A DNA stretch of 64,000 nt from Nitrospinae bacterium CG11_big_fil_rev_8_21_14_0_20_45_15 (GTDB lineage: Bacteria > Nitrospinota > Nitrospinia > Nitrospinales > VA-1), in NCBI GenBank assembly GCA_002787235.1, contig PCWG01000004.1, positions 1 to 64,000 of the forward strand, read 5' to 3'. The notes under the pieces are model-generated. The model ran no database searches. It was not told the origin of the DNA and was given only the letters and a program-made list of their open reading frames with translations. How positions within the stretch are numbered: position 1 is the stretch's first letter; each line of letters opens with the position of its first letter. The translations under genes were made by a program, and so were the position numbers. This document shows positions 7,925 to 18,727 of this stretch, piece by piece.

Positions 7925-8383
7925 TCAGATGCCAATCCATAAATTTGAATTGCGGTATTCTATGTCAATGTTGCGCAGTCGGGTGCATAATATTTTACCC
8001 AGATTTCGCATCAGCTTCATTCCCATTACAGGGTGTTTGTCCAGTAAGGCATTGAGCTCGTTGGAGTTGATTTTCAATAGTTCCGATTTCCCCTGAGAGA
8101 CAGCAGAAGCCGAACGGGGAGCGTTGTCATACAGGGAAAACTCGCCAAAGCTTTCGCAGGATTTCAGTTTGGAAAGGCAGATCGATTCCCCTTCATGAAC
8201 GGGATTGTTGACTAAAATTTCCACACGACCCGATATTATAATGAAAAGGTTCTCCCCGCGTTGATTTTCCCCGATCAATATCTCCCCATCCAGAGAACTA
8301 ACGGGATGACACAGGGTTTGTATCAGAGACAATTCCTCGTCGGTGAGGGTGGAGAGCATTTCAATATTTTTTAGTATTTCCAT
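7925..8383 (-). CDS. Stand-alone cyclic-nucleotide-binding-domain protein
   Basis: 152 residues forming one cNMP/CRP-like beta-roll domain: DGEILIGENQRGENLFIIISGRVEIL, then CESFGEFSLYDNAPRSASAVSQGKSELLKI, which holds the phosphate-binding cassette pattern (FGE-x-x-L-x-x-x-x-PRSA). No DNA-binding helix-turn-helix follows, so it is more likely a ligand-sensing or partner-binding module than a transcription factor. Two similar single-domain proteins lie at 35826 and 55535. Ligand unknown; cAMP or c-di-GMP are possibilities only. Confidence 0.82.
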   Translation of the reverse strand: MEILKNIEMLSTLTDEELSLIQTLCHPVSSLDGEILIGENQRGENLFIIISGRVEILVNNPVHEGESICLSKLKSCESFGEFSLYDNAPRSASAVSQGKSELLKINSNELNALLDKHPVMGMKLMRNLGKILCTRLRNIDIEYRNSNLWIGI

Positions 8384-8478
8384 GAAGAACCCCCTGGGCC
8401 GTGTGATGGATGTTTGTTTTTAACAAATAAAGGGTCGAAAAAAACTGTTAGAAAAATGTGAATTGTTCACATCTGTCC

Positions 8479-9423
8479 CTAATCTTCACTCGCCACGACT
8501 TTGTTGCGTCCTCTGGATTTGGCCAAATAAAGTCTCAAGTCCGCATTTTTGATGCAATCGTCTATTGTCTGATCTTTTGCCATGCAAGCGACTCCAGAAC
8601 TTAGAGTGATAGAAATCTCTTGATTATTGTATGTAAAGATACTTTTTTCTATTTGCGCTCTAATTTTTTCGGCCAACGCACTGGCACCTTGAAGATCCGT
8701 CTCCGGCAACAACAATAAAAATTCTTCACCTCCCCATCGGCAGACGATATCCTGTTTTCTTGAATGGGATTCAATGATTTGAGCAAATTCGGATAGAATG
8801 TAGTCCCCTGCATCGTGACCGTAGGTATCGTTGATCTTCTTAAAGAAATCAATGTCACACAATACCAGGCTGAAAGGATTGCCGCTTCGGTCCATCCGGT
8901 TTTTTTCAAAAACCATTTCCTGTTCCAATCCTCTTCTGTTCAAAAGAGAGGTCAATGGATCGGTACGGGAAGATACTTCAAGTTGCTTTTTGATTTCAGT
9001 GAGCTCGGTGATCATTTTCTCTTTTTGCAATTCAGAAGCCTTGTTGCTCGTGATGTTTTCGATACTGCCAAAAACATTTTTCCCGGAATCGTCAAAAAGA
9101 AAACTGGTTTGCAGGCGGATCCACCGAGTTTCATTTTTTTCTGTGATAACACGACATTCTACAGAAAGTTCTCGCTCCTCTTTCTCAGCTTGGTTCCACT
9201 GACGAAAAACCATGTCCTGATCTTCAGGATGAATCACAGTCCACCAGTTGGCTCCCAATGCCTGAGTCACAGGGCAACCCGTGATAGACTCCCATGCGGG
9301 ATTGACAAAAATATATTTGTCGCTCCCATCCACTTGGAAAATACCAATGGGCACAAAGTGCACGATGGCTTGTAACCAGTGCGTGGGTCCTTTTATACTC
9401 GGGTTTTCCAATGCTAAGATCAC
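8479..9423 (-). CDS. PAS-GGDEF diguanylate cyclase
   Basis: 314 residues. A PAS/PAC sensor domain (about 20-140; GIFQVDGSDKYIFVNPAWESITG, then the RWIRLQTSFLFDD PAC part), a short coiled linker, and a GGDEF domain (about 150-310) with the active-site motif RWGGEEF. An intact inhibitory site is present: RKQD lies five residues before GGEEF, so product inhibition is expected. It should make c-di-GMP in response to a signal perceived by the cytoplasmic PAS domain. No membrane segment. It is 95 bases from the cNMP-binding gene on the same strand. Confidence 0.92.
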   Translation of the reverse strand: MILALENPSIKGPTHWLQAIVHFVPIGIFQVDGSDKYIFVNPAWESITGCPVTQALGANWWTVIHPEDQDMVFRQWNQAEKEERELSVECRVITEKNETRWIRLQTSFLFDDSGKNVFGSIENITSNKASELQKEKMITELTEIKKQLEVSSRTDPLTSLLNRRGLEQEMVFEKNRMDRSGNPFSLVLCDIDFFKKINDTYGHDAGDYILSEFAQIIESHSRKQDIVCRWGGEEFLLLLPETDLQGASALAEKIRAQIEKSIFTYNNQEISITLSSGVACMAKDQTIDDCIKNADLRLYLAKSRGRNKVVASED

Positions 9424-11798
<2,375 letters not shown>

Positions 11799-11799
<1 letters not shown>

Positions 11800-11854
11800 A
11801 TCGTTTCAATTTTTCCCGCTCATGTTTTACGGATGCTACTGAAGCGATTTTTTT
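11799..11854 (+). terminator. Rightward terminator after ligA
   Basis: AATCGTTTCA (11799-11808) pairs with TGAAGCGATT (11840-11849) with one G-T pair and a long loop, followed by a T run ending at 11854. There is no T tract on the other strand, so it serves ligA; it also covers the stop region of the converging protease gene. Confidence 0.55.
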
Positions 11855-13265
11855 ACATCTCCAGAGTGACGTAATATCCATTGCGCCCTCTTTGCACCAG
11901 AAGAAGCATGCTGGAGCGGTTCCTGCCTTCAATCACCGCCTTGGAAAATTGTTTGAGATTGGATACATTGTCTTGATTGATCTGCCGGATGAGATCGCCC
12001 GGTTGCAGACCCATTTGCCCTGCGGCACCATTGGGCGCGACTTCAGTGATGAGAATGCCTTTACGTGAGGCCAGCCGGTAGCGGTTGAAGGCTTCCTTGG
12101 TGATGTTGGTTACTTTCAGCCCCATTTTCAATTGTGTGAAGCGTTCGACAAAATCTTTAGGCAGAGGGGCAATTTCCAGAGAAATCTTTTTTTCAATCCC
12201 TGCGCGTAACAGGGTGATTCCCACCTGAGAGCCGATGGCATAAGTAGCGATGCGTTCTTGATAATCGAGTCGATTGCTTATCTTGCGCCCGTCCACGGCT
12301 AAAATGACATCCCCGCTTTGCAGGCCTTTCAGATCGGCAGGACTCCCTTTCATGATATGAGAAATGAGTGTTCCCTGATTGGGTTTCAATGAAAAATATT
12401 CTCTCATCTCCTGTGTCAATTCTTGAACAGACGCGCCCAGCCAGCCTTCTCGGACTTTCCCGAACTGGATCAATTCCTTTACAATCCGCTTGGCGTAATT
12501 GATGGGAATGGCAAAGCCGATGCCTTCCGCCCTTTGATAGATTGCGGTGTTGATACCTATGAGCGATCCGTTGATATTCAGTAACGGTCCGCCACTGTTG
12601 CCGGGATTGATGGAGGCGTCCACCTGAATGAAGTCGTGGTAAATGGCACCTTTGCCCGAACCTTCACCCTGACCTTTTTTTGTGTCCAGAGTCCGATTCA
12701 ACGCACTGATGATGCCGGATGTGACGGTGTGTTGCAGTCCGAAGGGATTGCCAATGGCGATCACAGGCTCGCCGATCATCAAGTCGTCGGATTCGCCCAT
12801 TTTCAGAAAAGGCAAAGGTTCTTTGGAGTCAATTTTGATGATGGCAAGATCGGATCGAATATCAGAGCCTACCAGTCGAGCGGAAAATTCTCTTTTATCA
12901 ACGAGGGAGGTTTGGATACGGACGGCTTTGCCGATGACATGCTCGTTGGTAAGGATATAACCGTCGGGATGGATGAGAACTCCCGAACCGAGACTGCGTC
13001 TGCCCGACTCCATTTGCGGCATGAAATCGCGGAGAAAGGGTTCAAAAAATTTACCACCAAAATTTCTGAACGGATTTTGAACTGAGTGAGGTGCTTCCTG
13101 AGTGTAAATATTGACAATGGCAGGTCCCGCTTTTTGAACGGCTTCGACAATAGGGGTGCGTCTTTCAAACGCCAGCAGTGGGGACGAATAGAGAATGCCG
13201 ATGATGAGAATGGATAGCAGGACAGGTAAAATATTTTCGCGTAATTTCATAAGGGACGATTTCAT
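11853..13265 (-). CDS. HtrA/DegP-type periplasmic serine protease with two PDZ domains (copy 1)
   Basis: 470 residues. A hydrophobic N-terminal segment (residues 11-32) gives a signal peptide or anchor. The trypsin-like domain has a full triad: H109 in TNEHV, D139 in SDLAIIKI and S224 in NPGNSGGPL. Two PDZ domains follow (about 270-360 and 380-465), each with a G-DVI/GDLI carboxylate loop. Such proteases degrade or refold damaged envelope proteins. It differs from the neighbouring copy in having a shorter linker before the protease domain. ATG codons at 13265 and 13250 are both possible starts. A terminator lies only about 22 bases upstream. Confidence 0.92.
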   Translation of the reverse strand: MKSSLMKLRENILPVLLSILIIGILYSSPLLAFERRTPIVEAVQKAGPAIVNIYTQEAPHSVQNPFRNFGGKFFEPFLRDFMPQMESGRRSLGSGVLIHPDGYILTNEHVIGKAVRIQTSLVDKREFSARLVGSDIRSDLAIIKIDSKEPLPFLKMGESDDLMIGEPVIAIGNPFGLQHTVTSGIISALNRTLDTKKGQGEGSGKGAIYHDFIQVDASINPGNSGGPLLNINGSLIGINTAIYQRAEGIGFAIPINYAKRIVKELIQFGKVREGWLGASVQELTQEMREYFSLKPNQGTLISHIMKGSPADLKGLQSGDVILAVDGRKISNRLDYQERIATYAIGSQVGITLLRAGIEKKISLEIAPLPKDFVERFTQLKMGLKVTNITKEAFNRYRLASRKGILITEVAPNGAAGQMGLQPGDLIRQINQDNVSNLKQFSKAVIEGRNRSSMLLLVQRGRNGYYVTLEM

Positions 13266-13280
13266 AATATAAAATGCCTA

Positions 13281-13309
13281 AAAAAAAACGGGCTCAAGAG
13301 AGAGCCCGT
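13281..13309 (-). terminator. Intrinsic terminator between the two htrA genes
   Basis: ACGGGCTC (13288-13295), a six-base loop, then GAGCCCGT (13302-13309), followed on the - strand by eight T residues (13288-13281). A textbook rho-independent terminator for the protease gene at 13412-14896. Its position, ending 16 bases before the start codon of the next protease gene, leaves almost no space for a promoter in between. Confidence 0.88.
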
Positions 13310-13355
13310 TAAAAAATTAAATACGTCGATACATCCAGTCCAGACTCGGGAGGTC

Positions 13356-13389
13356 CGCATTCATCGTTCCATCGGGAACGATGAATGCG
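13356..13389. repeat. Perfect 15-bp stem hairpin after htrA copy 2
   Basis: A 15-base stem (13356-13370 with 13375-13389) around an ATCG loop. No T tract follows on either strand. It lies 22 bases past the stop codon of the upstream protease gene, between that stop and the intrinsic terminator, so it may protect the mRNA 3' end. Confidence 0.7.
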
Positions 13390-13411
13390 TTGTCCAAAAT
13401 TTGCAGCAGGA

Positions 13412-14896
13412 TCAATCAATTTTTACAGCAATGTAGATTGTGTTGCCACCGCGTCGTACCAGAAATAAGGCCGATTTACCAGATTGCAAACCCTTTTTCA
13501 GGCGATTGTAATCGTCCATGTTCATGATGGGAGCACGGTTCATTTCCGTAACCACATCACCGCGTCGAAGTCCAGCTTCCGCACCCGGTTCACCCGGAGT
13601 GACATCGGAGACCAGAACGCCATCGGTCGATTCGAGTTGCAGGCTTTGCGCGATCTGAGGAGTGATGTCCTGCATTTTCAAACCCAGAGGATCGACCGCG
13701 GCGGCTACAACTGTCTGCGATGCATCTTTCAAGACTTCAATTTTAACTGAAAGCAATTTTTCAATGCCGTTGCGGATCACTACAACATTCACATCTGAGC
13801 CAGGGCTGATACTTGCAACGACTTTGGGTAGCATTTCCATGTCTTTGATGTCTTTGCCGTCAAATTTAACGATGACATCACCGCGTTTGATACCTGCTTT
13901 ATCTGCAGGACCACCGGGGATCACATCTCCAACCAGAGCACCTTCATTGCTGGACAAGCCAAACGATGTGGCCAGCTCTGGAGTGATTTTTTGAATCATA
14001 ACGCCCAGCCAACCACGGGTCACGGTGCCTTTTTCTTTTAAGTCTGCCAAAATCCCTTTTGCAATATTGATTGGGATAGCAAAGCCGATGCCCACATTGC
14101 CACCCGTGTTGCCGGAGATGATTGCGGTATTGATACCGATAACATCGCCATTGATATTGATCAAGGGGCCGCCACTGTTGCCAGGGTTGATGGATGCATC
14201 GGTTTGAATGAATTCGTCATAAGGTCCCGCACCAATGCTTCTTCCTAAAGCACTCACCACGCCAACCGTTACCGTGTGGCTCAAGCCGAAGGGGTTGCCA
14301 ATGGCGACGACCCATTCACCCACTTCAAGATTTTCAGAATCGCCCATCTTCAAAAAGGGGAAAGTCTCAGACTCATTTTCATTTTTAATTTTTATCAGGG
14401 CGATGTCGGTTTTAGAGTCCGAACCGATCAACTCGGCAGTGTATTCCTTGCCGTCTTCCAGTAATACAGTGATTTCTTCGGCTCCTTCGACCACATGGTA
14501 ATTGGTCAGAATGTGTCCGCTGGCATCAATGATGAATCCCGAACCCATTCCACTCTTCGGACGAGGAGCCTGTTGTCGTTCTCCAAAAAAACGGTCATAA
14601 AAATTTTTGAAGGGATCTTTGGAGTCTGGAGAAGGAGATGGAGAAGGTGCCGGTTGTCGAAAATGTGCGGGTTCTTCTGGTGTCTTGGATCGGGTGCTTA
14701 CGTTAACTACAGCCGGGTTTTCCCTCTTTGCAATTTCGACAAACAGATTGGTTGAAAATTGTGTGGTTCCCGCACTCAAGGCATGTGCAGAGGACGTGAA
14801 CAACGCAATACTGAAACCACTCGCAATCACCGAAAAAAACAATAAATACGAAATAAATCCTGTGGTAGAACTTCTGATGGTGCGAATAAAATTCAT
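13412..14896 (-). CDS. HtrA/DegP-type periplasmic serine protease with two PDZ domains (copy 2)
   Basis: 494 residues. N-terminal signal peptide (hydrophobic 14-34, AHA cleavage-like site near 37-39). Catalytic triad H134 (TNYHV), D164 (SKTDIALIKI) and S241 (NPGNSGGPL), with a proline/serine-rich flexible segment at 70-95 before it, typical of the LA loop of DegP. Two PDZ domains follow. Role: envelope protein quality control. A strong site (AGAGAGG) stands before the ATG. Its two downstream hairpins indicate a transcript that mostly ends before the second protease gene. Which copy is DegP, DegQ or MucD cannot be decided. Confidence 0.93.
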   Translation of the reverse strand: MNFIRTIRSSTTGFISYLLFFSVIASGFSIALFTSSAHALSAGTTQFSTNLFVEIAKRENPAVVNVSTRSKTPEEPAHFRQPAPSPSPSPDSKDPFKNFYDRFFGERQQAPRPKSGMGSGFIIDASGHILTNYHVVEGAEEITVLLEDGKEYTAELIGSDSKTDIALIKIKNENESETFPFLKMGDSENLEVGEWVVAIGNPFGLSHTVTVGVVSALGRSIGAGPYDEFIQTDASINPGNSGGPLININGDVIGINTAIISGNTGGNVGIGFAIPINIAKGILADLKEKGTVTRGWLGVMIQKITPELATSFGLSSNEGALVGDVIPGGPADKAGIKRGDVIVKFDGKDIKDMEMLPKVVASISPGSDVNVVVIRNGIEKLLSVKIEVLKDASQTVVAAAVDPLGLKMQDITPQIAQSLQLESTDGVLVSDVTPGEPGAEAGLRRGDVVTEMNRAPIMNMDDYNRLKKGLQSGKSALFLVRRGGNTIYIAVKID

Positions 14897-15382
14897 TTGA
14901 AAGCCTCTCTTAGTCTATCGTAAACAATTTGTCCCTCGGTTCAGGCATGTATCTTCAAGTGGCCTTTCACGATTATGGGAAGACGTGTTAATACTGCTAT
15001 TTTACTGAGTGGATAATTAATGTCCGATTAAAGGGCAATTAATATCCCTTAATAATCGGAAAATTTTATCCCGTTCTTTATAAAATCTTAATACCAACCT
15101 GATCTTCCCGATTGCCATAAAGCAAATAGGAACAGAGGCTCAAAATAAAGATTTTTTCTATTCATTAAATTATATACTTCTGAATTCGCCTTTGACAATA
15201 TCAAAACCATTTCTATTAAAGATATTTGGGTTGACTCGACAGGGTATATCAATGATAATTCAAGCGGTTCTTGCGGAGTTGTATGCTCCCGCATGTGTTT
15301 TGATCCAAGGGCCAGTTGGCGGGTATTCAACCTGTCGCGGTTTAGCTTTTCAAATGTTTTCAACGCCTGGGACTTTTGACCT
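14897..15382. other. Intergenic region
   Basis: 486 bases between the divergent htrA and DUF2065 genes. It includes AT-rich sequence with two imperfect copies of TTAATATCC/TTAATAATC near 15040-15060. Possible frames on both strands (206 bases from 15192 on +, 440 bases on - from 15528) lack family resemblance and are treated as chance. No operator or RNA recognised. Confidence 0.4.
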
Positions 15383-15583
15383 ATGGGCATTTTCTTGACG
15401 GCGGTAGGCTTGATGATGATATTTGAAGGTGCCCCACTTTTTTCCTTTCCCGCGCATATCAAAGATATTGCCAGTCGAATCGTAGAAATTGAAGATGCAA
15501 CCTTACGTGTTATCGGGTTGATTCTCATGATTTTTGGTTTGGGTGTTGTTTATTTCGGGAGATATTTCATTGGATATGAGTAA
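15383..15583 (+). CDS. DUF2065 family small membrane protein
   Basis: 66 residues: MGIFLTAVGLMMIFEG at the start, a short loop with PAHIKDIASRIVEIEDATLR, and a second helix (VIGLILMIFGLGVVYFG). This is the standard layout of DUF2065 (YjeT-like) proteins: G-x-x-E-G-x-P in helix 1 and D-x-x-L-R-x-x-G at the start of helix 2. Function unknown; in proteobacteria the family often sits near hflKC or purA. Here it overlaps the lipoprotein gene by eight bases and so is translationally coupled to it. Confidence 0.82.
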   Translation: MGIFLTAVGLMMIFEGAPLFSFPAHIKDIASRIVEIEDATLRVIGLILMIFGLGVVYFGRYFIGYE

Positions 15584-16010
15584 TAAATTATTTTCTCTAA
15601 AGTGGATTGCTCTTGCCGTGCTGGCGACGTTTGTATTTTCGGCGTGTGCTTCAAACAAAACGATGATTGCCGGGGCTAACGGAGAACCAACATCTATCAA
15701 AGATGCGAACCCTTTTGCCAGCATTCCCATCCCTGGTAATTTCAAGTTTGACTCCAACAGATCCTTTATTTATGAGTCCGGGAGCGGGGCCGTCAAGGTT
15801 GGGCGTTTGTTCTATTACGGTTGGCTGAGTCTGGAAGAAACCATCCAGTTTTTTGAAAATGAGATGGTCAACAAGGGTTGGAAACTCATCAACGTCATCC
15901 GGCAAGAAGGCACCATTTTGAATTATCAAAAAGATGCTCAAATGGCCAGCTTGAGTATCACTCACAGTTGGGCCCAGTCTTATGTTGAAATTCGTATCGG
16001 TCCTCAATAA
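15576..16010 (+). CDS. Outer-membrane-type lipoprotein of unknown function
   Basis: 144 residues from the ATG at 15576, chosen because it gives a normal lipoprotein signal: basic start (MSNKLFSLKW), hydrophobic core and lipobox FSAC with the cysteine at about residue 24. The mature part has an alpha/beta look (FYYGWLSLEETIQFFENEMVNKGWKLINVIRQEGTILNYQKDAQMASLSI), resembling small domains where a helix precedes a strand hairpin; proteins with this W-L-S-x-E-E-x-x-x-F-x-x-E-M pattern recur in proteobacterial lipoproteins of unknown role. The serine after the cysteine favours outer-membrane sorting by E. coli rules. Confidence 0.8.
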   Translation: MSNKLFSLKWIALAVLATFVFSACASNKTMIAGANGEPTSIKDANPFASIPIPGNFKFDSNRSFIYESGSGAVKVGRLFYYGWLSLEETIQFFENEMVNKGWKLINVIRQEGTILNYQKDAQMASLSITHSWAQSYVEIRIGPQ

Positions 16011-16107
16011 TAATAGATGCGGACTGTACTCAAACAATCCATAGCGCATATCGGGGGTTTGCATTTTTTTAAGACCCCGTCGATCTTATTTGATCGCCCC
16101 CTGCGGC

Positions 16108-16848
16108 ATGTCTCCTGAATCAAACATCCCTCGCCAGTTGATATTAAACTTCCCCACACAGCGGGAGTTCACATTTTCCAATTTTTCGGTCTCAAAAGGT
16201 TCACTCACGGCCTATGCCTCCGCGCAAAAGATTGCCGGGACTGAATCCACAGGTGTTTCATCCCTGTTTCTCCATGGAGCCAAAAATCTGGGCAAAACTC
16301 ATCTGCTGATAGCGATTGGAAACGAGCTGGCTGTGCACTCGCCGGAGAAAAATACCTGCTATGTTGATGTTGGAACTTTGCTGAATTCTGCAAGCGATAC
16401 TCATATTCCGAACGCGAAAATCGCTTTGCTGGCAGAGGCGGATGTGGTTCTGTTCGATGCGTTGGACGGCATTGAAAACCATCCCATCCTGCAAGAGAAT
16501 TTGTACCATGTCTATAACTCGCTGGCAGAAAAAGGCGGGACGACTGTTTTTTCCTCCCGCAGTCACCCCAGGGATTTGAGAGTGGCGGACTATCTGGAAT
16601 CGAGATTCCTGTGGGGAATGACGGCAGATATCCAGCCGTTCGATCCTGAAAGCATGGAACAGGTTATCATCAAACTCGGTCACGATGCAGGGCTCGTCAT
16701 TCCGCCAGCAGGTGCTCATTATATAATCAACCGCATTGATCGTAATTTTTCGGCGATGAAAAAAACGGTGGATATTCTCAACGAATATTCGTTCCGGAAA
16801 AAATGCAAGGTGACAGTTCCTCTGATCAAAGAAGCTCTGAACTTATGA
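16108..16848 (+). CDS. DnaA-paralogue AAA+ ATPase (Hda-like)
   Basis: 246 residues from the ATG at 16108 (an in-frame TTG at 16090 is less likely). It matches the ATPase part of DnaA without the N-terminal and DNA-binding domains, as in Hda: QLILNFP start (a possible beta-clamp-binding element, as in Hda's QLPL), Walker A LHGAKNLGKTH, the sensor-1-like TVFSSRSHPRDL segment, and ESRFLWGMTADIQPFDPE (box VII region). Hda stimulates hydrolysis of DnaA-ATP after replication starts. The Walker B block reads VVLFDALDGI, with Ala where DnaA normally has a second Asp. The stop overlaps the next start (ATGA). Confidence 0.82.
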   Translation: MSPESNIPRQLILNFPTQREFTFSNFSVSKGSLTAYASAQKIAGTESTGVSSLFLHGAKNLGKTHLLIAIGNELAVHSPEKNTCYVDVGTLLNSASDTHIPNAKIALLAEADVVLFDALDGIENHPILQENLYHVYNSLAEKGGTTVFSSRSHPRDLRVADYLESRFLWGMTADIQPFDPESMEQVIIKLGHDAGLVIPPAGAHYIINRIDRNFSAMKKTVDILNEYSFRKKCKVTVPLIKEALNL

Positions 16849-18470
16849 AAAGCTGTAATATCGGTGCCATGATTGACGAAGCGGCAGATGTTGCGCCAGA
16901 GTCCCTTGCCCTGCAAGTCCCCGCAAAAAATATCAGTCTGAGCTTTCGCGAATTGCGTACCGCCTGCGATGAAATCGCCAGTGGTTTGCTCAAAGCAGGG
17001 CTGAAACGAGGTGACCGGGTCTTGCTCATGGTACCCTTTGGAATGGACTTCATTTCCCTGACCTTTGCCCTGTTCAAAGCCGGACTGGTTCCTGTCCTGA
17101 TCGATCCCGGCATGGGGCGACAGCACATGCTTCAGTGCATTGCCGAATCACAGCCCACCGCAATGATCGCCATTCCTTTGGCCCATGCGGTGAAGACATT
17201 TCGTTCCCGATTTTTTAAAAGCGTGCGTATCGCAATTACGGTAGGGCGGTGTTGGTTTTGGGGCGGGAAGACTCTGGAGCAAATTAAGAAGATGGGAAGT
17301 TCTGCTTTTGAAGTGGCGGATACGCAGGCAGAAGACACGGCCGCAATTCTATTCACCAGTGGAAGCACCGGGCCGCCAAAAGGGGTTTTGTACACTCACG
17401 GTGCGTTTCGACAACAAACAGAAATATTAAAATCGCTCTACAAAATTCAACCCGGCGAGAAAGATCTGGTCACTTTCCCTCTGTTTGGATTGTTTGGCAT
17501 CGGCCTGGGGATGACGGCGATCATTCCAGAGATGGATTTTACGCGCCCGGCAAAAGTCGATCCCGAAGCACTCTGCGCCTTGATTGAAAAACATAAGATA
17601 AGCAGTGCCTTTGGTTCGCCTGCGTTGTGGAACACCGTCACCCGTTACTGCGAAAGACAAAACCGGAACCTGAAATCCTTGCGCCGCATTTTGATAGCAG
17701 GAGCCCCGGTTCCCGGCACTCTTTTGCAAAGATTCGAAAAACTGGTTGATCCCGCTTGTCAGATACACACCCCCTATGGTGCGACAGAATCATTGCCCGT
17801 TGCTTCCTTTGAACGCCGCGAAATTTTAGGCGAAGCCTGGGAATTGTCGCAACAGGGGATGGGGACCTGCGTCGGCAATCCGGTTCCAGGTGTGGAAGTG
17901 TCGATCATAAAAATCACAGATGACCTCATTGCATCCTGGAGCGAAAATTTAAAATTGCCGCAAGGAGGGGTGGGTGAAATTGTAGTGAAAAGTCCTTGGA
18001 CGACACGCCAGTATTTCAATCGCGAAACAGCCAATCGACTGGCGAAAATTGCCGATGGAGAAAGCATCCGCCACCGCATGGGCGACATTGGGCGCATCGA
18101 CGAGCGGGGCCGATTGTGGTTTTACGGTCGCAAAAGTCACCGCGTCGAAACAGGCACACAGACCCTGTTCACCATCCCCTGCGAGACCTTGTTCAACCAG
18201 CATCCCTATGTTCGACGATCCGCTCTGGTGGGAGTCGGTCCCGAAGGCAGGAAAACCCCTGTCATTATTATTGAGCCCGAAAATGAAATGCCTTGCACGA
18301 CAAATGAACGCGATCATTGGATCGCAGAATTATTGACACTGGCCCGGCGGTCCCCCATCACCCAGCCTATCGAAAGGGTCTTGTTCTATCCCGATTTTCC
18401 CGTAGACGTTCGCCACAATGCAAAAATTTTCCGGGAAAAACTCGCAAAATGGGCCGAACAGCAGATTTGA
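16845..18470 (+). CDS. Acyl-AMP-forming ligase, OleC-like (beta-lactone synthetase)
   Basis: 541 residues from the ATG overlapping the hda-like stop. It is an ANL-superfamily enzyme: P-loop LFTSGSTGPPKG (about 168-180), TPYGATE (about 307-313), and GD in RHMGDIGRIDERGRLWFYGRKSHRVET before the C-terminal subdomain. The stretch LFGIGLGMTAIIPEMDFTRPAKVDPEAL and FGSPALWNTV... RRILIAGAPVP are hallmarks of OleC, which closes beta-hydroxy acids from OleA/OleD into beta-lactones on the way to long-chain olefins. No oleA, oleB or oleD lies beside it. The final catalytic region lacks an obvious A10 lysine loop: it ends DVRHNAKIFREKLAKW, where K in NAKI may serve. Confidence 0.8.
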   Translation: MKSCNIGAMIDEAADVAPESLALQVPAKNISLSFRELRTACDEIASGLLKAGLKRGDRVLLMVPFGMDFISLTFALFKAGLVPVLIDPGMGRQHMLQCIAESQPTAMIAIPLAHAVKTFRSRFFKSVRIAITVGRCWFWGGKTLEQIKKMGSSAFEVADTQAEDTAAILFTSGSTGPPKGVLYTHGAFRQQTEILKSLYKIQPGEKDLVTFPLFGLFGIGLGMTAIIPEMDFTRPAKVDPEALCALIEKHKISSAFGSPALWNTVTRYCERQNRNLKSLRRILIAGAPVPGTLLQRFEKLVDPACQIHTPYGATESLPVASFERREILGEAWELSQQGMGTCVGNPVPGVEVSIIKITDDLIASWSENLKLPQGGVGEIVVKSPWTTRQYFNRETANRLAKIADGESIRHRMGDIGRIDERGRLWFYGRKSHRVETGTQTLFTIPCETLFNQHPYVRRSALVGVGPEGRKTPVIIIEPENEMPCTTNERDHWIAELLTLARRSPITQPIERVLFYPDFPVDVRHNAKIFREKLAKWAEQQI

Positions 18471-18665
18471 ACGAAAAAACAAATGCCAGATTTCAGATCG
18501 ATTCAGACCATGGTTCAGCATTAGAATTTTCAGCCCCCTCCTCCCCTCCCTTTTGCCAACAGAAATTTATTTTGTTGAACCTGCAAGAATTTCCAGACTT
18601 TTCGAATCAGGAAGTAAAATTTATATTAAATATAGATTTGACCCCTATTTTTTGGAAAGATGAAA

Positions 18666-18692
18666 ACCCTGCCGGATATTGTCCGGCAGGGT
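18666..18692 (-). terminator. Leftward terminator after the chemoreceptor gene
   Basis: ACCCTGCCGGA (18666-18676), loop TATTG, TCCGGCAGGGT (18682-18692): an 11-base perfect stem. On the - strand it is followed by TTTTC, and it lies 36 bases past the chemoreceptor stop codon. Nearby 18637-18649 carries a reversed GGGGTCAAATCTA word like those in the 34-36 kb repeats. Confidence 0.75.
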
Positions 18693-18727
18693 CCCAAAGA
18701 TCGTCTTTAACTCTCTGACAAGAGAGG

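Noticed and set aside
15088-15528. 146-residue - strand frame opposite the DUF2065 gene
   Set aside because: Mostly antisense to a recognised small protein; composition not protein-like.
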